A stretch of DNA of 64,000 nt from Sclerotinia nivalis (taxonomy: Eukaryota > Ascomycota > Leotiomycetes > Helotiales > Sclerotiniaceae), in the NCBI GenBank assembly GCA_029531795.1, contig JAPEIS010000010.1, forward strand, positions 1,488,001 to 1,552,000, written 5' to 3'. Each line of letters opens with the position of its first letter. Position 1 is the stretch's first letter. This document shows, piece by piece, positions 1 to 12,090 of this stretch. The notes beneath the pieces were generated by a model. It did no database searches and was not told where the DNA came from. It saw only the letters and a list, made by a program, of their open reading frames with translations. A program made the translations under genes and the position numbers.

Positions 1-215
1 AAGAAATCCTGGATTTCCAATAGAAATATTGAGATTGTAATAGTCCTTATTTGAAGTATACTATCTGATAAGTAAACTATAATACACCTACCGAAGAACT
101 TGCAAAGTATTTGAAGAATACTCAAGAACTGATCTAGAATTATCACCATTATTATTTGGATAAATCTAGTCCCTCTAATCGTCTCAATAAAGTTCGATTC
201 TAAAAAGGAGAATAC
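1..215 (+). pseudogene. Gypsy-F pol, last residues (chromodomain tail)
   Basis: The window opens inside the 3' end of a Ty3/gypsy polyprotein. One frame reads a tail like the end of a gypsy chromodomain, with PTEELAKYLKNTQEL, then an in-frame TAG, then NYHHYY, near residues 30-55 of the visible part. In gypsy elements this region follows the integrase and is thought to guide insertion to marked chromatin. A purine-rich tract (aaaaaggagaatac) lies directly before the LTR and fits the polypurine tract. A second, inverted copy of the last part of this region is at 3969-4056. Only the tail is visible, so family placement beyond gypsy is not possible. Confidence 0.6.
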
Positions 216-428
216 TGTTACAAAATCTTTGTATAAAGTATACAGAGATTGCTTGGGTCCCGATCCATAGGAATCGGCCCTCGGATAAATACAGATTAGC
301 CCTGGTCAGGGCTAGTGTTGTATATAAATGTATTTAAGAAACTATTCTTTTTATAGAATCGTAGCTCTTCGAGTTATATCTTATTAATAAAAGTGATACC
401 TGTTATTCTATCTGTCGCCTCTGTGATA
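216..428 (+). repeat. Gypsy-F 3' LTR (213 bp)
   Basis: It starts TGTTACAAAATC and ends CTCTGTGATA. An inverted copy of identical length is at 3756-3968. The outer (right) end keeps its C and G bases. It is preceded by a polypurine tract and pol tail, which sets the orientation. Confidence 0.8.
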
Positions 429-556
429 CTTGAATTACTAATTTTGATTTTGAAAATGTTTTTTCTATATTCTTATATTTCATTTCATCAACGAATTATA
501 ATTTAAAGATCTTTGTTCTTTTAAGAATATCATTTATTTTTTATTTTTTCGAAAAC

Positions 557-954
557 TATCACGGGTAATCACATGTTATCTAAATCACATATAATTATCT
601 ATGATCAATACATCATCGTATGATCATCATACTCTTTCCTACGTCATTTATATCGTACGATCATCGTATGTTTTCCTACATCATTCGCATTCAGGCTATT
701 CTAATTCCTTGATTATCCTTACAATTAATCAAACTGATCCTGATATGATATCATGAGAAATCATACCTCAATAACGCATCTCGACAGCTAGATAACGAGG
801 ATCTAGTCTATATATACGACCCTCGATGGATAGGATCGAGGGCAAGTCATTCAACAAGTTCTCATTCAATTATATATTTAACTTTATTATTTCAATAGAA
901 CTATCTTCTCCCTGATCCCTTCAACGTGCTCTGTGATCATACTATCTCGTGATA
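557..954 (+). repeat. Solo LTR related to Copia-D (398 bp)
   Basis: It begins TATCACGGGTAATCACATG and ends CTATCTCGTGATA, matching the Copia-D LTR ends at 1165-1523, 37195-37553 and 45950-46308, but is about 40 bp longer. It is flanked by the 5-bp duplication AAAAC (552-556 and 955-959), so it arose by LTR-LTR recombination of a full element. The flanks at 429-556 and 955-1164 are AT-rich, with no gene that I recognise. Confidence 0.85.
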
Positions 955-1164
955 AAAACTTTATTCTTTATAAATCTATTAAGCTTTTTTTAATATAATT
1001 CGATATATCGAGATAATAGATCTTCATTTTCGATGAATATTTTATCAAATAGATCTAGAAACTTTTCTTCTTTTATTTTTTGAAGGAATATTATAATTTG
1101 AAATAGTAATTTTTCGTTTATTATAATTTTATTATTGGAATTGATCAAATTGATTATATTAATC

Positions 1165-1523
1165 TATTACGGGTAATCACATGATATCTAATTACATGAT
1201 TGGTAATCTACGATCACTATATTCTTTACGATCATTATATTCCTTCTTTTACATTAATTATCAGATTCTTCTAGATCTTATCAATTCTTACAATCGTCAA
1301 CCTTTTTCTGATATACGACAAATCGAAGTCTAATCTAATTGATACCTTTCGTCGGTTAAATAGCTTCGATCAAATCTATATATATTACTCTCGATCTTTA
1401 AGATCGAGAACAAATTATTCAATATAGTTTTTATTCAATATATATTTAATTCTATTATTTTAATATAAACTATCTTCTTTTCGATCTCTTTAATATACTT
1501 TGTAATTATACTATCTTATAATA
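1165..1523 (+). repeat. Copia-D1 5' LTR (359 bp)
   Basis: It has the same length as both Copia-D2 LTRs and aligns along its whole length (TATTACGGGTAATCACATG start, CTATCTTATAATA end). It is more heavily C-to-T mutated than the D2 copies. The primer-binding region after it has decayed compared with D2 (37554). Confidence 0.85.
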
Positions 1524-3755
1524 ATTATAAATTCAATAATTTTTAATCTACTCAAACTTCTATTATATAATTATTCAATTCGTAAAGAATTGTTCTTCTT
1601 TACTTTATTTCTATTTTCATTATAAATCTAATCAATTTATATCTCTTTTCTGTTATCTTTCAATATAACAAAAAATCAATCTAATATTCTTCTTCTTGTT
1701 ATTTATATTCAATAACCAAAATAATATCTCTATTTGCAAAATAAATATCTAATTGTCAGAATTTGAAACTAATAGATCCAGATAACGATTCTCTAATATT
1801 TATTTCGAATAAAACTATTTCCAATTTCGATTTAGTAAACAAATCAATTACCTTTTAGATCGATTGATTATTCGTTAAATCTTCAGTTTTACTTTTTGCT
1901 GTCGATTTACAAACGAAATATAATCAAACCAATCAAAATCGATATCGATAGGAATTCTCGGAATACTTTGTAGCAATTCAAGCAAAACAAGATACAAATA
2001 AAGATACTGATATAAAGAATTTCAATAGAAATATATCGGGATCTATATTAATTCGATTTATTGTTTCTTTTTCTATTATATTCCAAAATATCACAATCGA
2101 ACTTAGCGTTCTTCAAATAGAATATCGATATCGTTAGTATAAATATATTCAGAATTACAAAGCCTTTCGAGATATATATATAAATGGATCGAATCAATTA
2201 TAAATCAAATATATTTTATAAAGCTTTCTATCTTCAATAAAGATACTATAGCTTTTCCATTCAAGATGATTATCTTATCGCTCAAACAAAAACTTGCTTC
2301 AACAATAATTATTGCTAAAATGACAATTCTATATAAATATCGATCTATATTAATATAAGTATTGCTTGATAGAACCGATCCTATCAAATAGTATAGGAAT
2401 TGGATTATAGTTTATACCAAAGCCCTTTTGTATAAAATAACTAAAGTTCAAAATGAAATCACTATTATTATATTTTTGTAAACAATTAATACTAAATTGC
2501 TTGCAATTTATATAAATATTATAATTATATAGATGGAAATGAATAATCAATTCGGATTATCTAATCTTTCATTCAAACAATTCGGAGATATCTTTAAAGG
2601 ATTAATCTTTCAGGATTTGATAGTTTCTAAAATTAAAGAAGGTATATATTTCACTTTTAATTTTTTTCAAAACGATAAAAAGTTTAAAAAGAATAAGAAA
2701 AGAACTAATTCTAAAGATAATTAGAATATTAACAAAATCTAAAGATATTCTTGTAAAACAGAAGTCAATTAAAAGAATAGATTAGAGTATCAATATTATA
2801 TAAACAATTATCAAATTATAAAATTAGCATTTACTAATAAAACAGATATAATATCCAAATAACATTATACCGAATTCGAATTAAAGATGATTAAATGTTA
2901 AGATCACATAGGCAAAGAATCAATTAGTCGTAAAACCGTAGCCAAAACTTTTCATTACCCTTTCTAATTATGAATAAACTATTACTTTTAAGTTCAATCA
3001 ATAAAGAGATATCAGAACGCCTATAGTTCGCCACCATTCCTGTCCTTTCATAAGCAATACAAAGAAGCTTGTTTACTAAACATTCCAAACTGATCGATGA
3101 CGTTCCTACGCTGATGATTCGAAATGAGAACGCCTCCGTTTAGGTTTCTTGTTTTGACGAAACTGTTGCGTGATCGTAACATTAAAAATCAAACTAATTT
3201 ATAATTCTGAAAGCATTTATATTTTAAATGAATTAAAAAAGAACAGATGAAATCAAATATAAATCCTTCTGAAATTTTAATTAATATTGTTATCTTTAAT
3301 ACTCAAATTAATCAAATAGAGGTTTATATTACTATTATAAAAGTTCATTATCTCTTCAATAGTATCCTGTTTGATAATTATAATATTATATATATTATAA
3401 ACGATATCTTTCTTTTAAATAATTATCAATATATATTATCTAATCTTAATGATTTTGTAAAAACAGGTATTATATTTTTTCAAATTCTGGATTGTAATAT
3501 CTATACAATCAAGGGAATTATCGAAAAAGAGAATCATTTTAATAATAATTTCATTTTGAATAATATAATATTAATCTTTAATTTCTATATCAATATTGTT
3601 TCGAAAATTCGATTATTGAAGATTAGTGTATAGTATTCTAAATATAATTATATTTTTCATAAAAGAGATCTTTTAAATAGTATTATAATAATTAAATATA
3701 TTTATATTAAAAATCTTATATTTTTAGAATACAAATCATTTTCAATCTATTCAAG
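1524..3755 (+). pseudogene. Copia-D1 gag and protease region, 5' fragment
   Basis: This is the internal part of Copia-D1, collinear with 37554-40885 of Copia-D2. Open stretches at 2533-2724 (gag, basic Lys-rich end) and 3247-3633 (protease to pre-integrase, with LFDNYN at the expected protease position and a long Ile/Asn-rich body) are pieces of one gag-pol frame broken by stops. Against D2 it contains one extra insertion, the solo LTR at 2896-3181. It stops at 3755, where an inverted Gypsy-F LTR begins. The next Copia-D1 sequence is at 34685, after about 41 bp missing relative to D2. A catalytic DSG/DTG triad cannot be recognised, so the protease assignment rests on position only. Confidence 0.65.
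2896..3181. repeat. Solo LTR (286 bp), TGTTAAGATCAC...GTGATCGTAACA
   Basis: It has inverted ends (TGTTAAGATCAC against TGTTACGATCAC) and a perfect 5-bp TSD TTAAA (2891-2895, 3182-3186). The matching stretch of Copia-D2 near 38910 lacks it and shows the empty site. It is clearly richer in G and C than the sequence around it, so it is either young or too short to be mutated by RIP. No full-length relative is in the window. Confidence 0.8.
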
Positions 3756-4056
3756 TATTATAGAGGTAATAGATAGAATAATAGATATTAATTTTATTAA
3801 TAAGATGTAACTTAAGGAACTATAATTCTATAGAAGGAATGGTTCTTTAAATATATTTGTATATAATGTTAGCCCCGATTGGGGCTAGTCTATACTTATC
3901 TGAGGGCTGATTTCTATAGGTCAGAACCCAAATAGTTTTTGTATATTCTATATAGGGATCTTGTAATAGTATTCTTCTTTTTAGAGTCGAGCTTTATTGG
4001 AACGATTAGAGAGATTAGATTTATTCGGATAATGATGATAATAATTATAAATCAGT
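3756..4056 (-). mobile_element. Inverted Gypsy-F 3' end: LTR (3756-3968) plus pol tail
   Basis: The reverse complement matches 130-428: the 213-bp LTR, the polypurine tract (read on this strand as attcttctttttag) and about 90 bp of pol tail. It is joined on the left to Copia-D1 and is cut on the right by the 5' LTR of Gypsy-A1 at 4057. With the copy at 1-428 it forms an inverted pair about 3.3 kb apart. Confidence 0.8.
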
Positions 4057-4202
4057 TGTCACGGGTTCGTAACCCGTTTCTAGCTAGTCTGCATGGTTGC
4101 CTAAGGCACCCATCCCTCATATAATCGGCGCTCTTCCTAGCACCTTCTTCCTTCTTCGTAGAATATCATCATATCTTAAAGCACTCTACTATTACTGTAA
4201 TA
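4057..4202 (+). repeat. Gypsy-A1 5' LTR (146 bp)
   Basis: It runs TGTCACGGGTTCG to ATTACTGTAATA. Copies of the same length are at 18207-18352 and 32028-32173. The start (outer edge) is unmutated, while the end has decayed from the form ending CACTGTGATA seen at 32173. Confidence 0.85.
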
Positions 4203-4326
4203 GTATATTCTACCCTTCACAAAGACTCTGCTGTTGAACGGAAAAGATAACCTAGTCTTGCCAAATAATCAATTTTATAAAATACTCGGAAACTTCGATT
4301 ATCAATATATCAATAAACAATAAACA

Positions 4327-4806
4327 ATGTTTTAATTCGATTCCAATTCAGATTCAGATTTAGACCCAGATTCAGATTCAGACTCAGATCCAGATCCAGA
4401 TTTCGATTTGATTAGTACTATATCATTATATAATCGAAATCAAAGATTCTATAATTATACTCTAGTTTTTAAGACTATCTTAAATAATCAATCATTATAT
4501 TAGATATCATTTAATCAATTCTATTAGAACTATTGATATCTTTAATCTGATCAAAGACAATATCTGAGTTTCGAGAGTATATTAAATCTGTTTTCTTTGA
4601 TTATCAATAGCTTGTATATAAGTTCTCCAGTATTGAAGATGGAGATTTTAAAGATCCAATCTTTGTTTCCAATATATTTATCAATATATAGAATTCTGAA
4701 GTTGTTGTATATATATAATATTTGTTCAGTTTTATAGAACGAATATTAGTCTAAGTAGAGCAATATCGATAAAAAATATATATATTATAAGGAGATCTAC
4801 AATTAA
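4327..4806 (+). pseudogene. Gypsy-A1 gag, N-terminal part with Asp/Ser repeat
   Basis: An ATG at 4327 is followed by a TAA two codons later, then by an acidic repeat of Ser-Asp and Pro-Asp pairs (about residues 4-26), encoded by near-perfect 6-bp units such as cagatt. The rest reads as a Gag-like region with many stops. In Gypsy-A2 the same place carries ACG instead of ATG, so the true start is uncertain. Acidic low-complexity N-termini are not a usual gypsy Gag feature. The frame runs into the Copia-E1 insertion and continues at 11292 and 17613. Confidence 0.55.
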
Positions 4807-4811
4807 ATAAT

Positions 4812-5054
4812 TGTTGGTATTCACGTGCTCTTAAAGCATGTGATCCTCACTTAAGCGAAGGCTCCTATATTGAGGCCATTCGCATTCAATAGTTCTTTCG
4901 AACCTTGATACGTAATATAACCTTTAATTTAGAGATCAATTGCGTAGCAATCCAAGCGCCTTCACGGGAATCTCTTTTGTGAATAACCTCAATACGATCG
5001 AAAACGTTTTCTATCAATTCTATCGGATACGATGATTACAGAATCGTACTGATA
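4812..5054 (+). repeat. Copia-E1 5' LTR (243 bp)
   Basis: It runs TGTTGGTATTCACGTG to AATCGTACTGATA. The start is intact and the end slightly mutated, the reverse of the 3' copy. The following ctaattagtgattat should hold the primer site, but I cannot match it to a tRNA. Confidence 0.9.
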
Positions 5055-5915
5055 CTAATTAGTGATTATAAATTAAACCATTTTCAAAATCTTTTCGAAA
5101 ACTCTGAATAATTTTATTTTTCACTTTTTTTATTCGATAACGATCTTTATAATATCTTAATTCTCTTTTATATATTATTTGTATTATTACCAATACTTTC
5201 CTTCAAAATCCTATCTCAAATCTATCATTTTCGAACTCGAATCGATTCAAATTTCATACCACCATTACGAAAACTCCGAATAGCTTCAATTTTTCATATT
5301 TACTATCATCATCTATTCGAATTTCATTACTTACCTTTTTGCCTATACGAATTTGATCCACTTCCTCTTTATTCGACCAATCAGAAAGACCAAAAGCTAT
5401 TGCACCCTCGGTATATACACTATCCCGAAACCTTTCGATTCATTTCGACTTATTTTGCTCAATTTTCCACTCAAAAACCTTCGAAAATGCTACTTCCGTT
5501 ACTGTACTACAATCAACCTATTTTCAGATACATTTTGAGTATGTTTTTGCTACGAAAACCTAGTTCGGAGATCATTCTTTGTATTATACCGTAATCTATC
5601 TTGATTTACCCCTAATGAAGTATCATTAGGTAATAAATCTTCTTCGAATTGTATCATTTTTGATGGAATTTTGATTGCTTCGCCTCAATCTTTTCAAATT
5701 TTCGTACTACTATACTATATTCAACCCTTACGATTGATGCGATCTTCTCATTCTAGCAATCTTTCGAATCTTTTTGGAAAATTTTCGAAATACCACATCC
5801 ATTCTATACTACACACCATCAATTTCACTATCGATCATTATTATCAAAATACACAACCTCCCTTTTTCAAAAACTTTCATTCTTTTCAACTCTTCCTCTT
5901 CTTTATCGTATATAT
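5055..5915 (+). other. Copia-E1 leader without a recognisable gene
   Basis: This is an AT-rich leader between the LTR and gag. Short open frames at 5353-5594 and 5671-5943 have no recognisable domain. The same leader, more mutated, is at 36534-37194 in Copia-E2, including the site where Copia-D2 later inserted (near 5700-5720 here). Confidence 0.5.
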
Positions 5916-5917
5916 TA

Positions 5918-7600
5918 TACAACTATATATTATGAAACTATAGTTACAGTTAGCTCTTTTGTTACTATAGGCGAATTTAAACTCACAGAACAAGCTTACA
6001 AGGCTTTGAGGGAGAAATACGATTCCATTATTGGTCCTGGCGAAAAAGAATAGAATTCGATGCAGGAATATATCTTATTTCGTGGTTATCAATATTAATA
6101 TACTAGGATATATAATATAGAAGTTAATAATGCTTTTAAGGAGGATTTTAAGGATTAGATAGTAAAAAATTTCATTATAGTTTATCGTTTTTATTTAGTA
6201 TTTCTATAAAACGTTTTTTGTAAGAATAATTTTTATATTAGTAAGGCTGATAAAAATACTCTAGGAAAGAATCTTGTTAATACTTTTATTTACAAGTATT
6301 CTGTATAGATAAATGAGCAATTGTAAGAATGACTTCCATGTTTTTTGAATGTAATGTTCTCTATGCTTCGATACTATCTCGAAAAGTTCACTTCGATCAA
6401 TGTATATAACTCTTCAATCTTTGATAGCGCCATCGATATCAAAAAGGATACTAATTAAATTGAACTATTTTAGAATCATAATAATAATAATCCATTTCAA
6501 ACGATTGGTCTTTATACTACTACCCCTAAAAGGGATAAGAAAGTTATTTAAAGCATTATAAATTTCGGTAAATTTTATAATAGGGATATAAAGTATAATA
6601 ATTCTAATGATAATATTTAATACAAATTCGTTATTTTCTATAATCAATACAACAAAATCAATTTATCCTTTTTCTATTACAGTTTAGCTCTTTTTACAAT
6701 ACTATAGAACAAAACATTAAACTTTTATTTTACTACCGTCAACTCTTGTAAACTATCTTTTGACGAAAGCATATGTCATATATATAATTACTTCAAAAAT
6801 CAAGAATATCAATGGGCAATTTTCACCAAATGAATATTCATTATATTAGCTTTAATTCAGAAGAACAACTTTACTATCATTACTCTCAAATATTTCGAAA
6901 AGTTAATCAATATATTTCGGGATCTTCGATTCAATCTTTTTATCGATCAACAAAATGAACCTTTTATATTATTGAAGATCATTACTACTTGTTATTCTTA
7001 TTCTATATATAAGCTAGTTTGCTTTAATCCTGTTTCGATCTATACAGACCAAATCAGCAAGATACATTCCAGTATTATAATCTACGATCTTCTATCCAAT
7101 AGCAACCTACAATCATGGTTTTAGGAAAAACCTTTCTTCGAATTCAATTCTTTTCAAAAGGAAATATATTATATAGATCGGACTTACAAAAGCAATCGAA
7201 GAATTCTATTTCGTCTTTCAGATTCTAATACAAAATTCCAAGGTAGAAAACATTATAAATATTATATTTGTAAGAAAGAAGACTATTAATCAATTAATCA
7301 TTCTATTAAAGAACAAAAAGAAGTTAAACAATATTATTGGGAATTCGTTAAAGCCAAACAATCTGAATACGCTTTTACCTTCAAACGTTCGTATCGCTAA
7401 TATATTATAGGCGAATACGATACAATTACTTTTCCGGATGAGCAATTCATTCTTCTTATAAAGGAATACGAAAACTCTCTACAAAAGAACCTTTAGGAGG
7501 AATTAAACGATGATTCTAATCTCAAAGGATTTTTCAACGAATTCATCTCTTCAGAGGCTCAAAAGGCTGTTATTGAGTTCTGTAATAATACTATTACTCA
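5918..7600 (+). pseudogene. Copia-E1 gag
   Basis: This is a Gag-like reading frame with stops. It opens with a stretch reading TVSSFVTIGEFKLTEQAYKA followed by LREKYDSIIG, as expected for a UBN2/copia-type Gag, and continues through many in-frame TAA/TAG codons. A likely knuckle region lies near 7240-7300 (HYKYYICKKEDY), where Cys/His appear partly replaced by Tyr. The start codon is not certain, because ATA stands near the position expected for ATG. The copy in E2 (46560-48200) is collinear and more degraded. Confidence 0.6.
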
Positions 7601-7604
7601 TTTC

Positions 7605-10600
7605 TTGAGAATTACAATTTTATCGTCGATTCAAATCTTCTTCAATCATTGTTATTCAAATGAAGAATTCATCGGTATTATGATTGATTCAGAAGCTTTA
7701 ATCAAATTTATCACCGATATATATCAAGTTGAGGCTTTACAGAAGCTCATCGATATCACAATTATATTAAATCCTAATTCTAATACTAATTTCGTTTTCG
7801 GAATTAGTAATACTAATTCAAAAAGAACTATAATATTTGATATACCTATTGATAATATTACCTTTTATATTATAGATATTTATACCCCATTTCTTTTATT
7901 ATTTATAGATATAAAACGATTTTATATAATCTTTAACAATCTTGATAATGTTATTATAGATTCCAAAGGAAATTATATCTGTTCTATAATTAGAAAATTC
8001 GGCTATATATTTATTTTATAGAATATTACTTTTTTTATTAATCCAATAGAAGTATATCCCTTTATTCTATTCTTTTATCTCATCAATATAGAACTTTAAA
8101 GATTATATCGTCGATTTAGTTATCCTTCTATGAAAAAACTCTATAATATCTTGAAACATATTAATCATAACGAATATACCGAAAAAGAACTTCGTGAATT
8201 TAATAAATTTTGCCATTTCTGTTAAAAACATAATAGATCTCTAGGACGATTCAAATTTATTTTATATAATGATATCGAATTCAATTTTATAGTTTATATC
8301 GATATTATATATCTAGACAGAAAACCAGTCCTGTATATTATCAATCAAATAATATATTTCTAAACTGTATGATTTCTATTTAATATTTCAGCAATTACAA
8401 TTTGGAATACTCTTAGGGAATATTAGATCGATGTCTATATTAAATCTTCAGATTATCTAATTTACGATATCGGAAAGAATTTCATTGAAAAAGAATTTGT
8501 AGATCGAGCTTTATCCATGAATACTATAACAAAATCAGTTTCTGTTAAATTCTATTAGTTAATTGGCATTGTTGAACGATACTATATACCTTTCTACTAT
8601 ATATACGAAATCATCACTGGAGAGATAGCTCAAGAATCTGATATTATACAGGATATACATCTCCAAATGGTTGTGAAGATTATAAATGATTCAGTTGATC
8701 TAAATGGTTTAATTCCTATATTACTTATATTTGGAATATACTTTAGAATCTTTAATCTAGATTCTTCAAATTCCATTATTTTGTAACAAGTTATAATTAT
8801 TAAGAAAGTTATACAAAAGATTTACAAATTCTATATATAAAGATAGATTAACGATGCTTTAAATCAACGAAATAATTCTTCAATAAATCATATTCACGAT
8901 CTCCCTATCAATTCTGATGTTTTGGTATAATGAAAAGTTATTATTTCTAAGAAAGGCAAATGGAAAATTCTATTCCTTTTTTTCAGAATTAATAGCGAAA
9001 TCTGTAGAATTCAATTTTCTAATGGAATTACTGAATTCAGGAATATTGTTGTAAAACTATACTATTCCAAATTGAAAGAAATAATAGATCTCTCCGATAA
9101 TTCTAATAAGGAAATCAACTCTTCTGATAATCCGGAATTAATCAATCAGAATCCAGATTCATCAAATCCAATACAGAAGTTTGTTCGGAATACAATCGTT
9201 TGTATAATAGTACCCCCTATATCTATTGTTATCTATTCTATTAATTATATTATACGATATCCTTTAGATCGAATTGAAATTCCGATAATTCATCAATATT
9301 TTTCGGAAACGCTACTGATGTCAAATCCTGATTTAATTATTTTCCTGATGGGCGAAGATCTTGAAACTACCTCATCCAAATTTAATTTTGCCGATTTTTA
9401 TAGAAAAAAGATCGAAGGATTATTAAAAAAAGGAATTTTCGAAAATGTTTTTATCTCTTTAATCTTTATCGGAATTTATATCTTCGAAAACCGATTCATT
9501 GATAAAATCAAATACATTGGAATTAATAAAGCTATAAAGAAATCACAATTAATAATTCAAATATACAACGATATTAGAAAAAAAACTGTTTTGATTCAAT
9601 CCCTAATTTTCTAAAAGATTAATCAATGAAAACTATTGATTCTAGTTTCAATCTTTAAACCGAAAAACATTCATATTTACCTTTGCGATATCTTACAAAT
9701 CTATATTCAAGCTATAATAAAGTTAAATCGATTATTCTATATTTATTCTCCTCAAAAAATACAACTTCTACAGAATATCGTTTTTCAAATAAAAAAACCT
9801 TTGTATGATATTGCAAAATCAAATAATCATTGATTCAAAATATATCATAACCATTATACAAATTGTCTCGGCTTTACAATTTCAATTTATAATCATTGTC
9901 TTCTTCATCGAAACAACGATATACTTGCATTTGTTGGTATTCAAACCGACGATATACTTATTGTCGCCAACAAAGTATTTGCTGAACTAAAGCAAAAACA
10001 ATTCAAAGTTATTAACTTTAAAACAAAAGATTATAAGATATTAATAAAAACGAACTCTCTCAAATTCAATAAAGCTATTATATTATTGATCGATAATATT
10101 ATTAATCTAACTCAGAAGCAATATTGCAAGAATCTTCAACAAATCGTTTTTAGTTTTGTAGATCTTAAAGGTATTAGAGGCAAATTATAAAAGAATACTT
10201 CAATTCAGGAATAATATATTGTTCAACGGGCTAGAGAAGCGTATATCGTTAATTTCACCCAATCAGAGGCTGTATATTCATTATCCCGCGCCGTTCAAAT
10301 CACCGATCCCATTCCGGGAGATATTGAATTCCTAAATAAGATTCTTTTTTGGTAATTCTATAATGTTATTAAAGAATTGAGATTCGTTTCTCTTAATTCA
10401 AAGATCTTTATTTTTTTTGTATTCGTAAATACAGGATTCGCGAATAACCCTAATCACTTTTTTCAAATCGGGTATATTATAGTTTTAATAAATAAAACCA
10501 AAAATTCGAATATTCTTTATTGGACTTTTATTAAATATAAAAAAGTTATTAGAAGTATATTAACTTGAGAATTCTATATAATGATTCTTGGATTCGATGT

Positions 10601-10862
10601 AGCAAATATTATAAAGTCCTTCTTTGATCAAATGGTTATTTGCGATTATTCTATTCCATTTATAGTATATATCGATTCGAAATCATTTTACGAATGCTTT
10701 GTTAAACTTGGTATTATACACGAAAAGCGATTGATGATCGATTTGATATATATTCGCCAATCATATAAGAAACAGAAGATTCAGGAAATCCACTAGATCG
10801 ATAGAAATACTAACTCTGTTGATGTAATAATAAAGGTTAAGCTTTATCAAACTTTAAGGGAA
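7605..10862 (+). pseudogene. Copia-E1 pol: protease, integrase, RT, RNase H
   Basis: Protease: IMIDSEAL at 7678-7700 stands where copia has DSGA, so the Gly is lost. Pre-integrase and integrase: RLYRRFSYP and FCHFC near 8100-8225, then catalytic positions in YIDIIYLD, LIYDIGKNF and IGIVERYY (about 8295, 8460, 8570), giving a D,D,E core. RT: an acidic Ser/Asn linker (9072-9200), then KGIFENV, and QTDD at 9942-9953 as the active-site pair, intact. RNase H: FVNTGFANN (first Asp now Asn), IVYIDSKSFYECFVKLG and QSYKKQKIQEIH at 10400-10800. The long open pieces are 7605-8021, 9072-9614 and 10377-10796. Stops and small frame breaks make it non-functional. Confidence 0.85.
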
Positions 10863-11043
10863 TTGATTAATATAAATAAGGTTAAATTGAAAATGAAGAT
10901 ATAAATAGAAAGAATAAGTATTAAGATTTAAAATTTTCAAATATTAAAATTTAGGTTTTCGGATATTATGATTTTGAGTTTTTCTATTTCATTTTTGTAT
11001 TTACATTTATTGTAGCTAGTTATTCTTTTAAGAAGATAGTTAA

Positions 11044-11286
11044 TATTAGTATTTATATACTCTTAAAGTATATAATCCTTATTTAAACAAAGGCTTTTAT
11101 ATTGAGGCCATTTGCATTCAATGATTTTTTCGAACCTTGATGTATAATATAACCTTTAATTTAGGGGTCAATTGCGTAGCAATCCAAGCGCCCTCACGGG
11201 AATCTCTTTTGTGAATAACCTCAATACGATCGAAAACGTTTTCTATCAATTCTATCGGATACGACGATCACGGAGTCGTACCGACA
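11044..11286 (+). repeat. Copia-E1 3' LTR (243 bp)
   Basis: Its inner start is heavily mutated (TATTAGTATTTATATA) while its outer end is pristine (GAGTCGTACCGACA). It is followed by TSD GTAAT. The contrast with the 5' LTR is described in the findings. Confidence 0.9.
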
Positions 11287-11291
11287 GTAAT

Positions 11292-11511
11292 ATAGTCAAT
11301 ATGAGATTAATGATTCAAAACTTTGCTTTTCGGGAATAACTTGATCAATTATCTATCGATACAAATTCTATTATATTAATCTATCGATTATAATAAACTA
11401 TAAAGAATCCTGAATCATTCAAAGATGAAAAAACAGGCTTTTTGATTCGATAAAGCGAATATAAAGATTGAAAGATAGGTTTATACATTTGTTAAAAAAG
11501 CGATCTTGTAG
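11292..11511 (+). pseudogene. Gypsy-A1 gag, second piece
   Basis: It aligns to 19223-19442 of Gypsy-A2 (shared gagattaatgatt, cgaaaaagcgatc-type blocks). It is bounded by the Copia-E1 TSD on the left and by element S1 with its GTAG duplication on the right. No intact frame. Confidence 0.65.
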
Positions 11512-11702
11512 TGTGAAAGAGGTAGGTCGAGATACGTGCGTCCCGATAGCACGCTGCGAGGGGGAATAGGATACGAACTGATCAGACTATATTGTATAAA
11601 CTTCGAATAGTAGAACTAATGTGAATAACAATGGGTTGGGGATTGTATACAGTGGGTATGCAAAAAGACTAGTGAAAACGATTGATTGTTCTAGAAGGGA
11701 AG

Positions 11703-12023
11703 TGTGTGTGTATGTGTGATATTTTTCGTCCGAGGCTCTGTGCGAAGCACAGGCCTCAAATTCCCAATTGGGACAAAGGATGCCAGGGGAGAAAGGCCCC
11801 TAGATTTCTAATTAGCTAATCTAAATTTATTAGTATTATATATATTAAATGCTTCAGCAGAGTTTATATAATTACCGTTGCATATTGAATTAATCTTTTG
11901 GGTAGATATTTCAATTATTTTCTATAATACAATTAGATCCCTCGATTCCTGATCTTTTTTTCTTTGTTATCGCAATCGAGTTTTTTAGTATATTTTGTTA
12001 ATATAAAGTTTTTTTTTTTTTTT
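11703..12023 (-). other. LINE 3' tail, ending in a CA-rich run
   Basis: On the minus strand the element ends cacacatacacacaca directly at the target duplication, not in poly(A). A run of 15 T on the plus strand (about 12009-12023) would read as an internal A-tract about 300 bp before the end. The segment between is more GC-rich near 11730-11800. It may be 3' UTR or sequence carried along beyond an internal poly(A). Confidence 0.5.
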
Positions 12024-12090
12024 AAAGTTTATACAAGCTCAATCTTTCCAAACCAAAATGCAATGCTTTATACAAAGAAAACCCAAACAT

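Larger units (their letters stand above)
4812..11286 (+). mobile_element. Copia-E1, full-length Ty1/copia element (6475 bp)
   Basis: It has two 243-bp LTRs, an internal gag-pol, and a TSD ATAAT (4807-4811) and GTAAT (11287-11291) that differ by one G-to-A change. It is inserted in Gypsy-A1 gag. The uninterrupted A2 sequence near 19210-19240 gives the empty site (caattaaacaatac). Domain order protease, integrase, RT, RNase H places it in Ty1/copia. It is degraded by scattered stops but remains the most readable copia copy here. Confidence 0.92.

Noticed and set aside
3121..3181. GC-richer patch taken as a possible host exon or small RNA gene
   Set aside because: It is part of a solo LTR with perfect TTAAA duplication.
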